The notes: generated by a model from the letters alone, not told the origin. DNA of 64,000 nt from Adiantum capillus-veneris (GCA_014529385.2 CM043963.1:76022412-76086411); one strand, 5' to 3'; positions 43,292 to 55,129 are shown, numbered from the stretch's first letter. Program-made: numbers and translations.

Positions 43292-45659
43292 TGATAGCCG
43301 TTTTTCGGCTCTTTGTAATTGTCACAGTGAGTTACCTCACCCTACCAAAATCACCCAAACACTGTGGCTATCCCTACCATTTCACTATATATAGGCGTAT
43401 GTGAGTTAGGAAACTTTCCTCATATTTTCTTTAAGACCCTCAGCTAGCTAGTCACTGGGCTAGTTGAGCCAAAAAAATAAAAAAAATAAAAATTATAAGT
43501 ATATTATGGCCCATTTGTGTGTAAATATTTCATTGTATATAGAGCCTAAATAAAAGGATTTTTTTCATAATTATTTTGGTATTTATTTAAATACTTCTAC
43601 TTAGGTGTGTGTTATTTATGCTTTGTACATTGCCTCACCATTACCACAATTTTTCTTACCATTTTTCATACTCTTTATTCCATATAGAAATATTTTCATG
43701 TAAGCTTCTCTTATTTTTGGTGTAACTCCATCCCAACAAAAAAACAAAAAAACTAGTTTTATTTATGTGTATATTTTTTCACTATTGTGATTTTTTACTT
43801 CCTACATCTATTTTGTTTTTTTTTAGAACACCAAAAATATTTATTTTTTTATGGTAGCCTCATAATGAGAGAGATTTCTTTTGACCCCTTTATATTTTTT
43901 CCACTTATATTATTTATATTTGACATGTACATATTTTTTAGACCCCTCAATATTTGATTTTCTTAGTTGTACTATTCACTTATATCATAATCTCAACAAT
44001 ATCTTCAATTATAGACCTACCAAGGGTAGGTGGCATGCATACATGCACTATGGAGGGCTCACTCTTGGAGGTATTCAAAAGAATCATCCAAAGAAGGACC
44101 CCACAAGGACCTTGTGCAGTGGAAAACAACGGTCGGTTTTGCTGAATTTTTAAAGTTCACTTGCTCTCCGAATTTGAAAAGGTGATACAAACAAAAGTTG
44201 TAGCTCGTGGGCTGAACTTTTGCCTCAATTTTTTTCATATTTTTTTGAGCTACGAGCTGTGAGCTATGATTTTATTAGTGGACCCCAGTTTTCCCATGCT
44301 ATGCAGCCACACTCTCTCTTCCACTTTATCATTTTCCTCTTTCACACACACTTCTCCACTCATCATCCCCACCTCTCTCACCACTCCTCTCTGCACCCTA
44401 CTCACCTTCTCCTCAACCTTGAAGAATAAGAGAAACCATGGTGAACTCATACCTCCCACACACAATTCCATTCCAAAATTGACCACCTAGTCTTATTTTT
44501 CCTCCTCCAATTTATCCATATCTATCAAAAAAACCACAAAATTCAGCCTCTTCTCTTAAAAGACAGCATTATGGTGGTTGATTACTTAGCTTCAATTACC
44601 TTGTCTCTCAAGGAAGGTCAAGAGTGGAGAAAAAATGTACCGTCAAAGCTAGTGGACCGTCAACAAGCGTCAAAATTGGCCCTACTCAAGACACTTGGAG
44701 CATCAACCTTGTAAGAAATCCACCTTTTCTTACCTCTTAAGAGTTTTTCTTCCTTATTTGTATCCTACATGGATACTCCCATTGTAAATATCCAATTCCA
44801 TTTGTAAATTAATACTAACTCTACTAACACTAACCCACTATGAAAAGTCCTATCACCTCCATTTCTCTCCTCTCTCTTTCCCCACCAACTTCTTGATAAT
44901 TCCAAGCAAAAGAAATTAGATAAATTGCTTAAAATCTAACCCAACCATGGTTAGAGGAGTAACCCTAGCCTTCAAAATTGCTATAAAAGGAGGGTGTAGC
45001 TAGCACAAAAAGGGGGGAGCCATAAGCAAGAGCACTATGCTATAGCTTGAGAAGCCAAGCTCAACCTCTCTAGAAGGAGCTCTTGAGTGGAAGCTCATTG
45101 TCTTATGCATGTGCATTTGTTGTAATAGGGGATTAGCAAGGGAACTCTATGCCATTGTAAGAGAGAGAGTGATCATTCAATTGAGAGTAGGAAATCTATC
45201 ATTTCTCCTACTAGTGTAAGCCCAACATTTGTTGAACCAAGGAGGGTGAATTTGGACTAAGCTTGGATATTTTGTCTCCCTTCCAACGTGAAGTAATGGA
45301 CAACAATGATGCGTAAGTGTCTTGGTGTTTTTTGTTAAGTTCTTGATAGCTTGTCTCTGGTGTTGTCATCAATCTAGCCATAAATCCCACATACTGTAAG
45401 AGGGCGACAGGGTAGAGAGGACTCCCCTGGCTTTAAAACAGTGATTGGGGTGGCTTTTCTTGTGATGTGTTGTGGTGAAATTTACGCAAGCTATGTTGAA
45501 CAAATACTAATTTCACTTTGATTTGTCATGACAGATTTGTAAGAAGGTATTAATGCAACAAGCACCCCCTCCCCCTTTCTCTCTCTTTCTTAAATATATA
45601 GTTGTGTTTGCTTGATCATTGCCGATACGTTTCAAAGCAGCCCGAGCACTATCTATCTA

Positions 45660-45700
<41 letters not shown>

Positions 45701-45959
45701 TTTTAGTGTGTGAGAGTGTTCCATTGGTGTTAGGGTTAGTGTAAACTCCTTGCTTGTTTGTGGGTTGCTCTAACGATTCTCCTCTTTTGCGTCCTAGTTC
45801 GCTCTTAAACTAGGTGGTGCCCCTTGTGTAGTTGGGATTTGGCTGTGGGTTTGTTGTTTTGGTTTGTGTTGTGTTGTGCCCCAGTCCCATTGAGCAGCAT
45901 GGGAGCCTTGAAGGGTGTTTAGAGGTTTCTCTTCTTGTTGCTTGCCCCGGACCGCCTCA
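43292..45959 (+). repeat. Element D 3' LTR (2,668 bp)
   Basis: Aligned along its whole length with 34,717-37,376; differences are single bases and short indels (for example an extra AAAAAATA near 43,480, loss of GAC near 44,691, and CTATCTATCTAT inserted before the (CT)n tract at 45,650). By eye divergence is about 1-2%. Confidence 0.93.
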
Positions 45960-46990
45960 GTACTTGAAGTTCGATCGATGGATAATGGATCACGGATTCA
46001 GAAGATGTAACTCAGATCACTGCGTCTACACGAAGAATTTGGGAGATGGGAAGTTCATCATCCTAATGTTGTATGTTGATGACATGCTGATTGAAAGTGC
46101 TAACATGCATGACATCAAAGACCTAAAAGAGGAGCTATCTAAATCTTTTTAAATGAAATATTTAGATACTGCAAAGAGGATACTTGGTATGAAGATATCA
46201 AGGGACAAGATGAAGAAGACAATAAAGCTATCTCAAGAGGATTACATCAAGAAGGTACTAGAAAGGTTTGCAATAAAAAATGCAAAAACGATTTCTACAC
46301 CTTCGGCTAGTCACTTTAAACTAACCAAGGATATGTGTCGAAAGACACAAGAGGAGATAGCCTATATATCTAAAGTTCCATATGCTGTAGTGGTGGGGTC
46401 TCTTATGTATGCTATGGTCTAGACAAAGCCAGACATTGCACATGAAGTGGGAGTTGTAATTAGGTTCTTCGACAACCTAGGTAAAGAGTAAATGCAAGCT
46501 ATGAAGTGGATACTTAGGTATCTGAAAGGGACAACAACAAATGCTTTGTATTTTGGAGGAACTGATATTTTTCTTCAAGGGTATGCTGATGTAGATATGG
46601 CATGTGACAAAGATACTCAAAGGAGCACTACTGGCTATGTCTTCATGGTTGGAGGCACAACACCAAATTGGGCTTCAAAGTTGCAGAAAGTGGTCTCAAT
46701 TTCTACCATGGAAGCAGAGAATGTAGCAATGATAGAGGCAAGCAAAGAAATTTTGTGGCTTCACAAATTCTTAGAAGAGCTTGGATTCAAACAAGAAAAT
46801 TGTGTCTTGTACAATGATAGCCAAAGCGCTATCCATCTTGCAAAGAACTCAGCTTTCATTCAAGGACAAATACATTGAGGTGAGATATCACTTCATACGC
46901 ACACTTTTGGAAGAGGGACAACTAAAGCTAGGAAATGTGCATACAAGTTAAAATCCTGTAGACATGTTTACAAAGGTGGTTAATAAGGAT
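45960..46990 (+). pseudogene. Copia E reverse transcriptase 3' part and RNase H
   Basis: Resumes at LKFDRWIMDHGFRRCNSDHC and CVYTKNLGDGKFIILMLYVD, with YVDD as catalytic motif at about 46,072-46,083. Then KYLDTAKRILGMKISRDK, TISTPSASHFKLTKDM (46,153-46,422) and the RNase H 46,492-46,878 (MKWILRYLKGTTTNALYF, YADVDMACDKDTQRSTTGYV, STMEAENVAMIEASKEILWL, YNDSQSAIHLAKN). Three in-frame or near-frame stops (46,150; 46,420; 46,489) break it. Text after 46,878 continues to the normal copia end (MFTKVV). Confidence 0.93.
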
Positions 46991-47044
46991 AAGTTGAGCT
47001 TCTGCTCATCTTCAATCGGCATTCAAGCATAAGAATCCATAATG

Positions 47045-47161
47045 GAAAGCAGTCTCTGTCTCTCTCTCTCTCTACTCTATAATCTCTCATGTGTGAAAAT
47101 TGTCTCTCTCCATTAAGTAAACTACTCAATAATCTACTTAGCTACATCCTATTTCCTAACA
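47045..47161 (+). repeat. Copia E 3' LTR, truncated to its 3' end
   Basis: Only the (CT)n tract and the terminal TCTCTCTCCATTAAGTAAAC, TACTCAATAATCTACTTAGC region are present. The upstream 200 or so bases seen in the 5' LTR are missing. Ends CTAACA at 47,161. Confidence 0.8.
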
Positions 47162-47900
47162 GTAAATGTCAAGCGTACTTCAAGTTCAAAAAATGCAAAT
47201 ATTGATTTAAAGATACTAGGAGACACAACATCACTTTCAAGTATAATGCCTTCACATCCCTTGTCTTTTGCTTTACATTTGTCAGCACCAGATCCCTTAT
47301 CATCCTTATCATCAAAATCATGAGCAAGTTGAGAGCTTCTTGTGGCCATAGAACATTGTTGTTGTCAAACGAGTAGCTCTAAATTGATCCTCACATGAGG
47401 TTGAGGAATGTATAAGAATTCAAAAGCCTCAAATAGATCCAAGTGTGATAGAAAATTTGCCACATCAGACGATGAACACCATGCCACCACTTCAACAGTA
47501 GCACCCACATATTTTATGCGTTCCAAAATAGAATCAATAGGGCTGTCAAATTCTTAGACATTGTCATCATTTTCCTCTTGTGATCACTAAGGTCTGCATT
47601 AATGTGTAATGGAACTGCAAGATCAATGTCTTCTGGTTCATGAACATACCTGCAAAGAACCCCATTTTTTTATGGAATGAAATGACATGTGTATCATCAT
47701 ACACAACAGTAATGAAATTTTCATTTTGACTTTGGGAAGAGCACGGGGCGAGGCATGCATTATGAGAACACTGAAATGTGGAAAGCTATCATAAATGTGC
47801 TTTAAAATAAGGGCAGGATTCAAATAGATTACGCCATCCTAGTTTTTCATATCGCTTGTAAGCCATGCCCAAAAAAACCTTCTTTGTAATTGCATTGAAG
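47162..47900 (-). pseudogene. unidentified coding remnant
   Basis: Minus strand from about 47,580 to 47,162 reads with only two stops: DSPIDSILERIKYVGATVEV, WCSSSDVANFLSHLDLFEAF, FLYIPQPHVRINLELLV, stop, then MATRSSQLAHDFDDKDDKG. Upstream (47,823-47,590) another frame gives YVHEPEDIDLAVPLHINADL. A possible exon border (TTTGCAG/GTATGTTC) is at about 47,648. I do not recognise the family; it could be a host gene fragment or an unknown element gene. Confidence 0.35.
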
Positions 47901-48706
47901 ATTGATGCCTTCGATGATCTCGTTGGATACAATGGAGATTAGGAAGGAAATCTGCATAAGTCATTGTGTTGCATAAGAATATCTAGATTTCCTTGAAGTG
48001 ACCTCCGTCAACAAAGGGTTGTAGGTCACTGAGAAAGGATAGTTTATAGCCAATTGTAGATGCATTCAAAGGTAGCACCGAGTTCTCTGGCTTGTTTGTA
48101 GATTTGCTAGGACCTCAAAGTGATGTGAGGGTAACAATTTGAGACTACCCACCGATGGTTTTAAAACACAAAATTATTCAGCTTCTTGGTCATCATTTGC
48201 TGATAGGTATTGTTCTTTGGCATGCTCAGAGGATGTTTGCGCATCTTGGATTGCAACTGGCTCAAAGGGTGCTATTAGCATTTGAGCATCTTGGGGCCCT
48301 TCATCTCCATTTCATGGCAGGAAGTTGCCATCATCTACTCCACTTTCCTATGGGAGGGAACCATCCCCGAACCATCATGAGGGGCCTTTTTCCTTTCTTC
48401 TTCTTCAACATGTAGGCTCATTTCGTAGGCTACTGCATAGGCTTCCACATGGGAAGGAACCCTTCCATCAAGGTTATCAATGCCATCATGTGGCGTACAA
48501 ACTGTGGGTTGCTGGCATGAGGGTTGAGGTGATGTAAGGAGAGAGATGAGGCTTGCATTTGGCATGCAAAATCAAGGAAACCCCCACATAGGTAGTGATG
48601 GGAAATGGGATCATGCTAGCTAGGGTGGATGAAACAGAAACATCATGGACACAAGTGAGTGTGTGTGGCTAGATTATCACTCATGCAAATTAGGTTCCAA
48701 GATCAA
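47901..48706. other. unassigned; weak open frames on both strands
   Basis: Frames at 48,155-48,415 (+) and 48,565-48,335 (-) overlap antisense and lack any recognisable motif. The region may continue the remnant to its left. Nothing is called. Confidence 0.3.
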
Positions 48707-48710
48707 TTAA

Positions 48711-49862
48711 CACTAGTTTGGTACCAAAAAGGAGACTTTAGTGTCGAATTTAAATAAAATGGTACATGAAATTTAGAACACATCTCAAGAAATTCTTTTG
48801 CAAACCTATAAAATGTTATTCAAAGTACTCATAGAAATTATAATCCCTCACTTTTGACCATAACCTCAATAGTAACTACACTCGGAAAGTCCTGTGGGTC
48901 AAATATGCAATGTTCACAAATTCAATTAACAATCACAAAAAACATTTAGTTTATCTAAATTTACAATGTCTTGTGATGCATATGTATTAGATCTATGACT
49001 CCATTACATAAGGTGATAATTTTTAATTGTTATGCAAGCCACATTTGGTGATTTATGGCATATCCAAAAAACTGTGCATGTTGAAATTATGATTTTTTAT
49101 TTATCAAAGATAAACTTTAAAATAAATTCCATTTTTGGATTTTTTCGTTCATCTCACTTATTTGTATACAAATACCTCATATGGACATAATTGGGAGATT
49201 TATATACACACTTTCATTAGTTTTCAATAGCAATGTTTTTTTTTTGCCAAAAATTATGCACTACAATTTTTTTTAAATGAGATTAAATTACAAGATGCCT
49301 ATGAGTTTGAACCCTTGAGATTAAATTAAAATATGCCTATGAGTTTGAACCCTTGAAAAATTCTTAGTTGATGGGTCTTGACCTATAGATACATTATACA
49401 CCTTAGGTTTTGTCCTATAACCTGATCATGTTAATGAAAGAGGCCTTGAAAGACCAAAATTTTCCTCTTTGTGAGCATTTTCAGATTTTGGTCTTTTAAA
49501 AATTTAGTCCCATAACTAAGTTATGAAGCTCAAATTCTTGCTAAAATAAGTTTTTTCCTATCCACACACCTTGAAATCTATGCAAAATCTTATTTTGATG
49601 AGAAGTTATATTCAATTTATGAAAATTTTGTTAAAATTGCACTAAATTTCTATGATTTTTTTATCTTAAAAGTTATCATTATAATATTAATTTGGTATTA
49701 ACTTTGCCAAAAGTAAAATTTTCCTATGTTCTTCACTTCATAGCTGACCTAAGATATGAACGTGACCTATGAATTTGTTTTCTAAATTCACCAAAAAATT
49801 GTTAGAAAAACAGGACACTTTAGTGTTTCAGGACATTTGAGTGTCCGATTACTTAACTAGTA
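48711..49862. mobile_element. TTAA-flanked inverted-repeat element, copy 3
   Basis: Left end CACTAGTTTGGTACC after TTAA (48,707-48,710); right end, on the minus strand, TACTAGTTAAGTAAT after TTAA (49,863-49,866). Near the right end GGACACTTTAGTGTTTC and GGACATTTGAGTGTCC echo the subterminal GGACA...TGTCC motif of the pair at 56,798-59,482. The interior (1.15 kb, AT-rich) carries no frame of note and does not visibly match the other copies, so the family link rests on termini and motif. Confidence 0.6.
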
Positions 49863-49866
49863 TTAA

Positions 49867-50148
49867 TTTGGACTCATAAACACGATCTTGAGTATTTTCT
49901 AAGCCATCACAAGCTCACTATAAACAAAAGAGATGTAACAAAAAATGGAATGGGTTTGTTCATTCATGAAATGAGCTTTAAGTAGCTCTACATCTTTGCA
50001 CCAATACATGTGGAATAATTCCACCCTTTCTCTCCTTGACTCACACTCTAGTACTCTAGGACAAAGCTCACACCTTACAGGTAGGAAGGCCTGACCCGTG
50101 AAGACCATGTGGAAGGGTATACAGTCATATACAAGACGTCAATCGTCA

Positions 50149-50155
<7 letters not shown>
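49867..50155. other. unassigned spacer
   Basis: No supported frame or repeat; a 69-residue minus frame (50,108-49,899) has no recognisable motif. Confidence 0.35.

Positions 50156-50221
<66 letters not shown>
50154..50221. repeat. (CT)n microsatellite
   Basis: An uninterrupted run of about 33 CT units. Similar tracts occur in the LTRs of copia1, copia E and element D, so this may mark an unidentified LTR; the 32-base phrase shared with 30,861 follows it. Confidence 0.92.
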
Positions 50222-50225
<4 letters not shown>

Positions 50226-50386
50226 AATCTCTCTCTATGTTACAGTGCCACCATCTTTCTTTGTCTTTGAGTGTATAACACCCCTCATCACTCTTCAATA
50301 GTCATCATTGATGACATGGCATGCAAGGAGGTCATTAGAACTTGCCAAAACATTTTTTCTAGGCATAACCAAAGAAAATAAGAAAG

Positions 50387-50430
<44 letters not shown>
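50387..50430. repeat. 44-base C homopolymer
   Basis: A pure C run (G on the minus strand). Proline- or glycine-repeat frames across it (50,308-50,615) are artefacts. Length is likely imprecise in any assembly. Confidence 0.95.
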
Positions 50431-50503
50431 ATAGATCCGCTCACGGTGCTTGAAAGGGCCCCTCTAAAAACTTTATGGCATCCCCATAATCTCGCTTTAA
50501 AAA

Positions 50504-50935
50504 ATGGAACTCCATTTTTTTTTGGGAGGCGTTCTCTTTCAGGCACTTCAACCGCATCGTTTTGGCATTCACCCACCAGTTGCATTCGGTAAAATCCAAC
50601 GAGCAGACCTTGCAACTATCTTCAAGGGACGCTATTTGACTTTTACAAAAGAACACTACCAAGCCCTGCAAGGATTCATTTTGCAGACACTCAACTCAAT
50701 CTTGCCTCTACACTATACCTCTTCTTCCATGCTTATCATGAGTTCCATGAACTCACAACCTCTGGGTAATAATGTTTTGCAACATTCCATTACCCGTTCT
50801 GCCTTGCAAGGCACTCCACACATCAGTGCTTGTGGATTGACAAACCTGGCCGCTAGTGACAGGACACAATCCCTTGAGGGCGGGAATATCAACCCACAAT
50901 CTCATGCTAAAACTTCAAACCAAAGGCCTCCGTGA
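50504..50935 (+). CDS. hypothetical ORF, 143 aa
   Basis: An open frame giving MELHFFLGGVLFQALQPHRF... with PVAFGKIQRADLATIFKGRY in the middle. No domain is recognised. Antisense frames of similar length cover the same DNA (50,907-51,218 minus overlaps its end), so chance openness is quite possible. Confidence 0.2.
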   Translation: MELHFFLGGVLFQALQPHRFGIHPPVAFGKIQRADLATIFKGRYLTFTKEHYQALQGFILQTLNSILPLHYTSSSMLIMSSMNSQPLGNNVLQHSITRSALQGTPHISACGLTNLAASDRTQSLEGGNINPQSHAKTSNQRPP

Positions 50936-51239
50936 CCACCGCATGCAGGACAAGCTTTTGGGTCTCGAGCGAATTGGCAGCACCACCAGGTTCTCTGACC
51001 CTGATTGAGGCCAAGAAGGAGATGCAAGTGCGCATAAGCAAAGTGGAAGATTGAAGAGGAAAAGGGTACGTGCACCGTAGGTAGGTAGTGCGAAGTGGAG
51101 ACAAAGCTAAAATGCATGCCAAGTGGTGCAAGGTCCAAGTGAGGCACCCAACGAGGAACATGGGACAATGTGGAGACATGTCAACACCATTGCAATGGAA
51201 AGTGCATGGATTGGCCATTTTCTAATAAAACAAGGATAT

Positions 51240-52370
51240 GCAACATGCAACAAATCTCACTAGGTGAGTTGGCTACCTAGGAAAGAGTAGAACCAAATCC
51301 TTTTCATTGTGTGCATTCAAGGAATATTTATAAAACTCCTTATCTGTAAATTTTTGACAAATAAAATATACCCTTTTCCTATTTAATCTGTAAAGTTTTT
51401 TACCAATTTCCTTTTAGAGTACTCTTCTGTATGGGAAAAGTCACATAGTTATCAAGTGACCCTCCCAAGCTTACATCAGGAGAACGACTTTTGATTTCCA
51501 TTTCTTGAAAATAGTCAAGAGCTTCCAGGTTGTGCCCCTACTGGGAAGAGTTTGCAATCAATTCAACCCAAGAGACAAATGTTGACCAAAGCTTTGCCAA
51601 GCATGACTTCTATCTATACTATATATAATGGAGCTTAAAAATTTCAAACAAGGAGAGGGCATCCACTTTAATGCTTTGACACAGTTTGACATTGGCAATA
51701 ATGGTAAAAAATCCCTAGATTTAGTGTAGTCCTACTTGCAAATTTTGAGATTTACCTCTAAATTTTTAATTTGAGGGTGAAAAAACCTACAAATTTTAGA
51801 GAAATTTATTAAAAAAAACTTCAAATATGGTCCATATATCACTAGAATATCTTATATGCTGGTTTTCCTAGTTTTTGGAAAAAAAGTTTTATTTATCACT
51901 AGTTGGCAAACTCCTTGATGATGTGTAGCTTAATTTTAGAAGATCTTTGAAGCAATTGAGTTGGTCAATTTTTAGTAGACGACATCTTCTCACAATCTTG
52001 TGTTGTATTTGTAGTTATTAACAAATTTACTACCATGCATGTCTTCTAGACAAGAAATTCAATCACTTTCTTACCATTCATTTAAGTCATTAAATAGAAA
52101 TTTAGTAGAGGGATAAAAGCTCTCTTATTATCAAGAAACACTTGCCCACAATTGCTTGCCTAAAATAGGCATCCATGGATGGACTACCCAATAACCACAA
52201 TAGACCACCTTGGCTAGGAGGAGGAGGAGGAAACCACCGATCTCGAGAAAAATCTCAAGCCAACATAGCTCAAGGTACTTGAGGCGGCAAAAATCAAGTA
52301 AATACATACGTTCATACTGCAATCAAACATCAAGGAGCTAATGAATAATTTTTAGTAATCACTTGAGCTG
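51240..52370. other. unassigned
   Basis: No coding or repeat feature seen; AT-rich sequence with short frames only. Confidence 0.4.
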
Positions 52371-52379
52371 AGTATCGAG

Positions 52380-53420
52380 GTAAACACTTTGCCTTATTGA
52401 TTGATTCTGCGAGCACAAATTCTTTAATCTCTCCTAGATGCATTAGAAATCTCACTCCGCCTGAACACCCTAATATTGACCTTACAGTGGGTGAAAAGAT
52501 TTCACCTCAGTTTAGGGTCTTACCTTCCATAGGAGTCCATGATGGAATTTTAGGGATGCATTCTCTTAACGTAAATGATGCTCACTTTCATTGTACACAT
52601 GCTTCATTGAATTTTGCAAATGATTACAACACTAGGGTTACTGCTACCAAGAACCGAGGAAAACCTAAACTTTAGCTTCTTGTGAATTTCACTACGTTAC
52701 AAAAAGGCTATAGGAAGAATGAGATGGTTTACAATGTAAAGCTTAATATAGCAAAGAAGAAGTCTAGAAAACTTACACTTGAGTGGCTTACTAAACTTGA
52801 TGATGTGTTTCCTAAAGAATGTTTAGAGTGACCACCTAAGCGTAAAGTTGATCATGTAATTGAGCTTATCCCAGAAGCTCAACCAGTTTCTCTTAGACTA
52901 TACAAGATGTTGGTATCAGAATTTGCAAAAGCTCAAAGAAAAATTTACTTAAATTTCTAACCAAGGTTTCATTTGACCTAGTGTTTCTCTGCGGAGTAGT
53001 ATTGTTATTTTTAACCAAAAGAAGGATGGTATTCTATACTTTTGTGTTGACTATCATGTGTTAAATTAGGTAGCAATCAAGAATAATATGCACTACAAGG
53101 ATTGATAAGCTCCTTACTTGACTACATGAAGAATTTACTTTCACAAAAAAGTCATCTTAAATCTAGCTATTATTAGATCCAAACCAAGGAGGAAGATATA
53201 CCAAAGATATGATTCAATATTTAATTAGGATATTACGAATTTATAGTTATGCCCTGGACTTACAAATGTTCCAATGACTTTCAACCGACGCATTTAGAGA
53301 ACATCTTGATAATTTTGTTCTTTTCATCTTTAATGATATTTTGGTCTACTTAAAGAATAAGGAAGAGAAAAAACAACATGTATGGCAAGTACTTGAGCTT
53401 TTATAACAAAATAGATAGTT
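52380..53420 (+). pseudogene. decayed Ty3/gypsy protease and RT
   Basis: 52,397-52,675 reads LIDSASTNSLISPRCIRNL at its start, a gypsy protease in which D-S-A replaces D-S/T-G, and ILGMHSLN like the flap/ILG region. Then WLTKLDDVFPKE and HVIELIPEAQPVSLRLYKM lead into RT text in shifting frames (YFCVDYH, LTNVPMTFNR, FNDILVYLKNKEEKKQH). More than ten stops or shifts. No LTR was assigned. Confidence 0.75.
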
Positions 53421-53514
53421 GAGAATAAGAGTAGAAAGTAGGAGAAAGAATAACGAATGAATTAAATCAATTCTACATCGCAAGATTTTGGAGGTTCAAA
53501 ATTTTACAAAAAGT

Positions 53515-53871
53515 CTAATGGATTCTAATGGCTCTAACATAATGTACTCTGTAATAGCCATTGTGATATCCTTCAACTAATGGATCATAACGGTCCCATT
53601 CTAGAATTATGTCCGCCAAGATGTCCCAATTATCTTTCACGATCTTTGGCTGAAACATTTTCTTGTTGGCATGCAAATTGTACCACTCGTGCGTGAGTGA
53701 ATTGTTGGTCATAGATCCTCCCATTTTGTTGTGATTTGTTGTATTTTTGTAATCAAAGCAGTCATCAAAATAAGTAGAGTCCTTAAGAAACACATTCGGT
53801 GTGTCATGTCCATCAGAGCTTTGTATGTATGTTTGCACCATCTGTGAGGCGCTGGGGTCTGTTGTAGGCAT
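53515..53871 (-). CDS. hypothetical ORF, 118 aa
   Basis: Open minus frame MPTTDPSASQMVQTYIQSSD...HEWYNLHANKKMFQPKIV...EWDRYDPLVEGYHNGYY. Composition looks protein-like (Trp, Tyr, Asp spread), but no family is recognised and there is no start-site or neighbour evidence. Confidence 0.25.
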   Translation of the reverse strand: MPTTDPSASQMVQTYIQSSDGHDTPNVFLKDSTYFDDCFDYKNTTNHNKMGGSMTNNSLTHEWYNLHANKKMFQPKIVKDNWDILADIILEWDRYDPLVEGYHNGYYRVHYVRAIRIH

Positions 53872-53949
53872 TGTACAATATATTCACATTGTGTGGGTTG
53901 TGGATTATGGATTTTCCAAACAAGTGGCACAATACAATCTTGTTTGGTG

Positions 53950-54856
53950 GATACAACGGATTGTCACCTAAAACCCGAATACACGCCACACTTCACTGTA
54001 TTCAATCCGTTTTTGCCAAAAGAAGCCTTGTAATTTTTCTATTAATGATTGTTGAAGTGTAATCTAGCCTGCTATTCTCTATTGTCCACTCAGAACCTAC
54101 GAGCCTTGTAAAGTGGCCAATGGCCGTGGCAAAGTGTCCCAAGTTTTTAAGTCAAAACCCTTAGGTTGAAAGAAATATTATCATTATCTTTGGGTATTAT
54201 TGGACGTTGACTGAGAGCTGCACTTCTTCTACAATTTGTAAATCAACCTTTCTCCTTGTCTGGTAATCAGAATTTGATTCCGAATAGCACATTGTGTTCC
54301 TTGTCTCTTGCTCTTTAATCTAAGTGTAATCATTCTCAATTCTATTGTGGTTCACGACGTCTTGTTTGTGAGCTAAAGGTGTTGATTTGAGGGCTCAAAT
54401 GGTTATTTTTTGATGTTTTGACCTTGGAAGAGTGTTTCTAAGCTTGAAGAGAACCTTTCCGTGTAGTTCTGTTTTAGTTTTCTATACATTTTTTTGGGAT
54501 GGATCGTGATTTTTGTACCTTCTTAGCAATGATTGCAGAACTTGGTAGGATTATGCCCTTAGGTGTTGTAACACCTCTCCTTAAGTTCCGTTGCATTTTG
54601 AATCCGTTTGGATGCCGAAAAAGCATGATGACCTAGAGTGGTGAGATTTGACATAGGCTGATTTTTTGACTAGGAAGTGATTGATTTGCTATTGTAGATG
54701 CATGAACAGTTCTTTAGGTTCACTTATTTGAGATTGACAATCTCATTAAGTCTCCATGCCCCATCCCGAGTCGCTTCCCTACGTATTGACATTATGTTAG
54801 TGCCAGAAGATAGCTATGTTATATATAGAGGTCCGTCTCGTGGCACCTTGCTAACA
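53950..54856 (+). repeat. probable gypsy LTR (left end unknown)
   Basis: Inferred only from the PBS-like sequence that follows and the TAACA end at 54,856. It has a TATA-like TTATATATAGAGG at about 54,818. The start could not be fixed. Confidence 0.4.
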
Positions 54857-54876
54857 TTGGCATCGCTACCGGGGAA
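54857..54876 (+). other. degenerate tRNA-Asp-type primer binding site
   Basis: TTGGCATCGCTACCGGGGAA resembles TTGGCGCCGTTGCCGGGGAA, the PBS of Athila-type and related plant gypsy elements, at 16 of 20 positions; all four differences are transitions. It follows a CA end, as a PBS should. Confidence 0.6.
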
Positions 54877-55129
54877 GTCGATCCTTAGGTGGTGAGTGAC
54901 CTAGTTGAACAAAAAAATCTTATCCAGAGATTTTCACACCCATTCTATTTACACCTAGACATTAAAGGAGCGAGACGTAGATCTAGTGCTTAGTAAAGAC
55001 TGGAGTCAAGGACCAGCTAGTTCTACTCCTTACCAGACAAGAGAGATGTGAGTGGAGTACAAGAAGTATTTGGTTCTCTGATTTTCTTTATGCTTGAAAA
55101 GGATTGCTTCACCATACATTTTGTTGTAA

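Larger units (their letters stand above)
34717..45959 (+). mobile_element. Element D: nearly intact Tat-lineage Ty3/gypsy retrotransposon
   Basis: LTRs 34,717-37,376 and 43,292-45,959 (2.66 kb each) are nearly identical by eye. GTAC is duplicated at 34,713-34,716 and 45,960-45,963; GTACT is possible if the first T of the LTR is shared. PBS and PPT are present. Internal order: two small leader ORFs, gag, zinc knuckle, protease, RT, RNase H, second RNase H, integrase. Only a few lesions break the pol frames: a TAA at 38,710-38,712, a one-base loss near 41,451 and a 7-base duplication near 42,430. It is the youngest large element here. Confidence 0.95.
31500..47161 (+). mobile_element. Copia E: Ty1/copia element split by Tat element D
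   Basis: The ends ACGTCCTATTTCCTAACA (5' LTR, 31,853-31,870) and ACATCCTATTTCCTAACA (3', 47,144-47,161) are the same LTR terminus. A PBS follows the first. Between them are gag, zinc knuckle, protease, integrase, RT (split by element D at 34,716/45,960) and RNase H. The target W-Y-L of RT is restored across the GTAC duplication. The 3' LTR retains only about 117 bases, and the left boundary of the 5' LTR is not determined (31,500 is approximate). All frames are broken. Confidence 0.85.

Noticed and set aside
50295-50615. Proline-repeat (+) and glycine-repeat (-) frames
   Set aside because: Created by the 44-base C run; no domain on either side.
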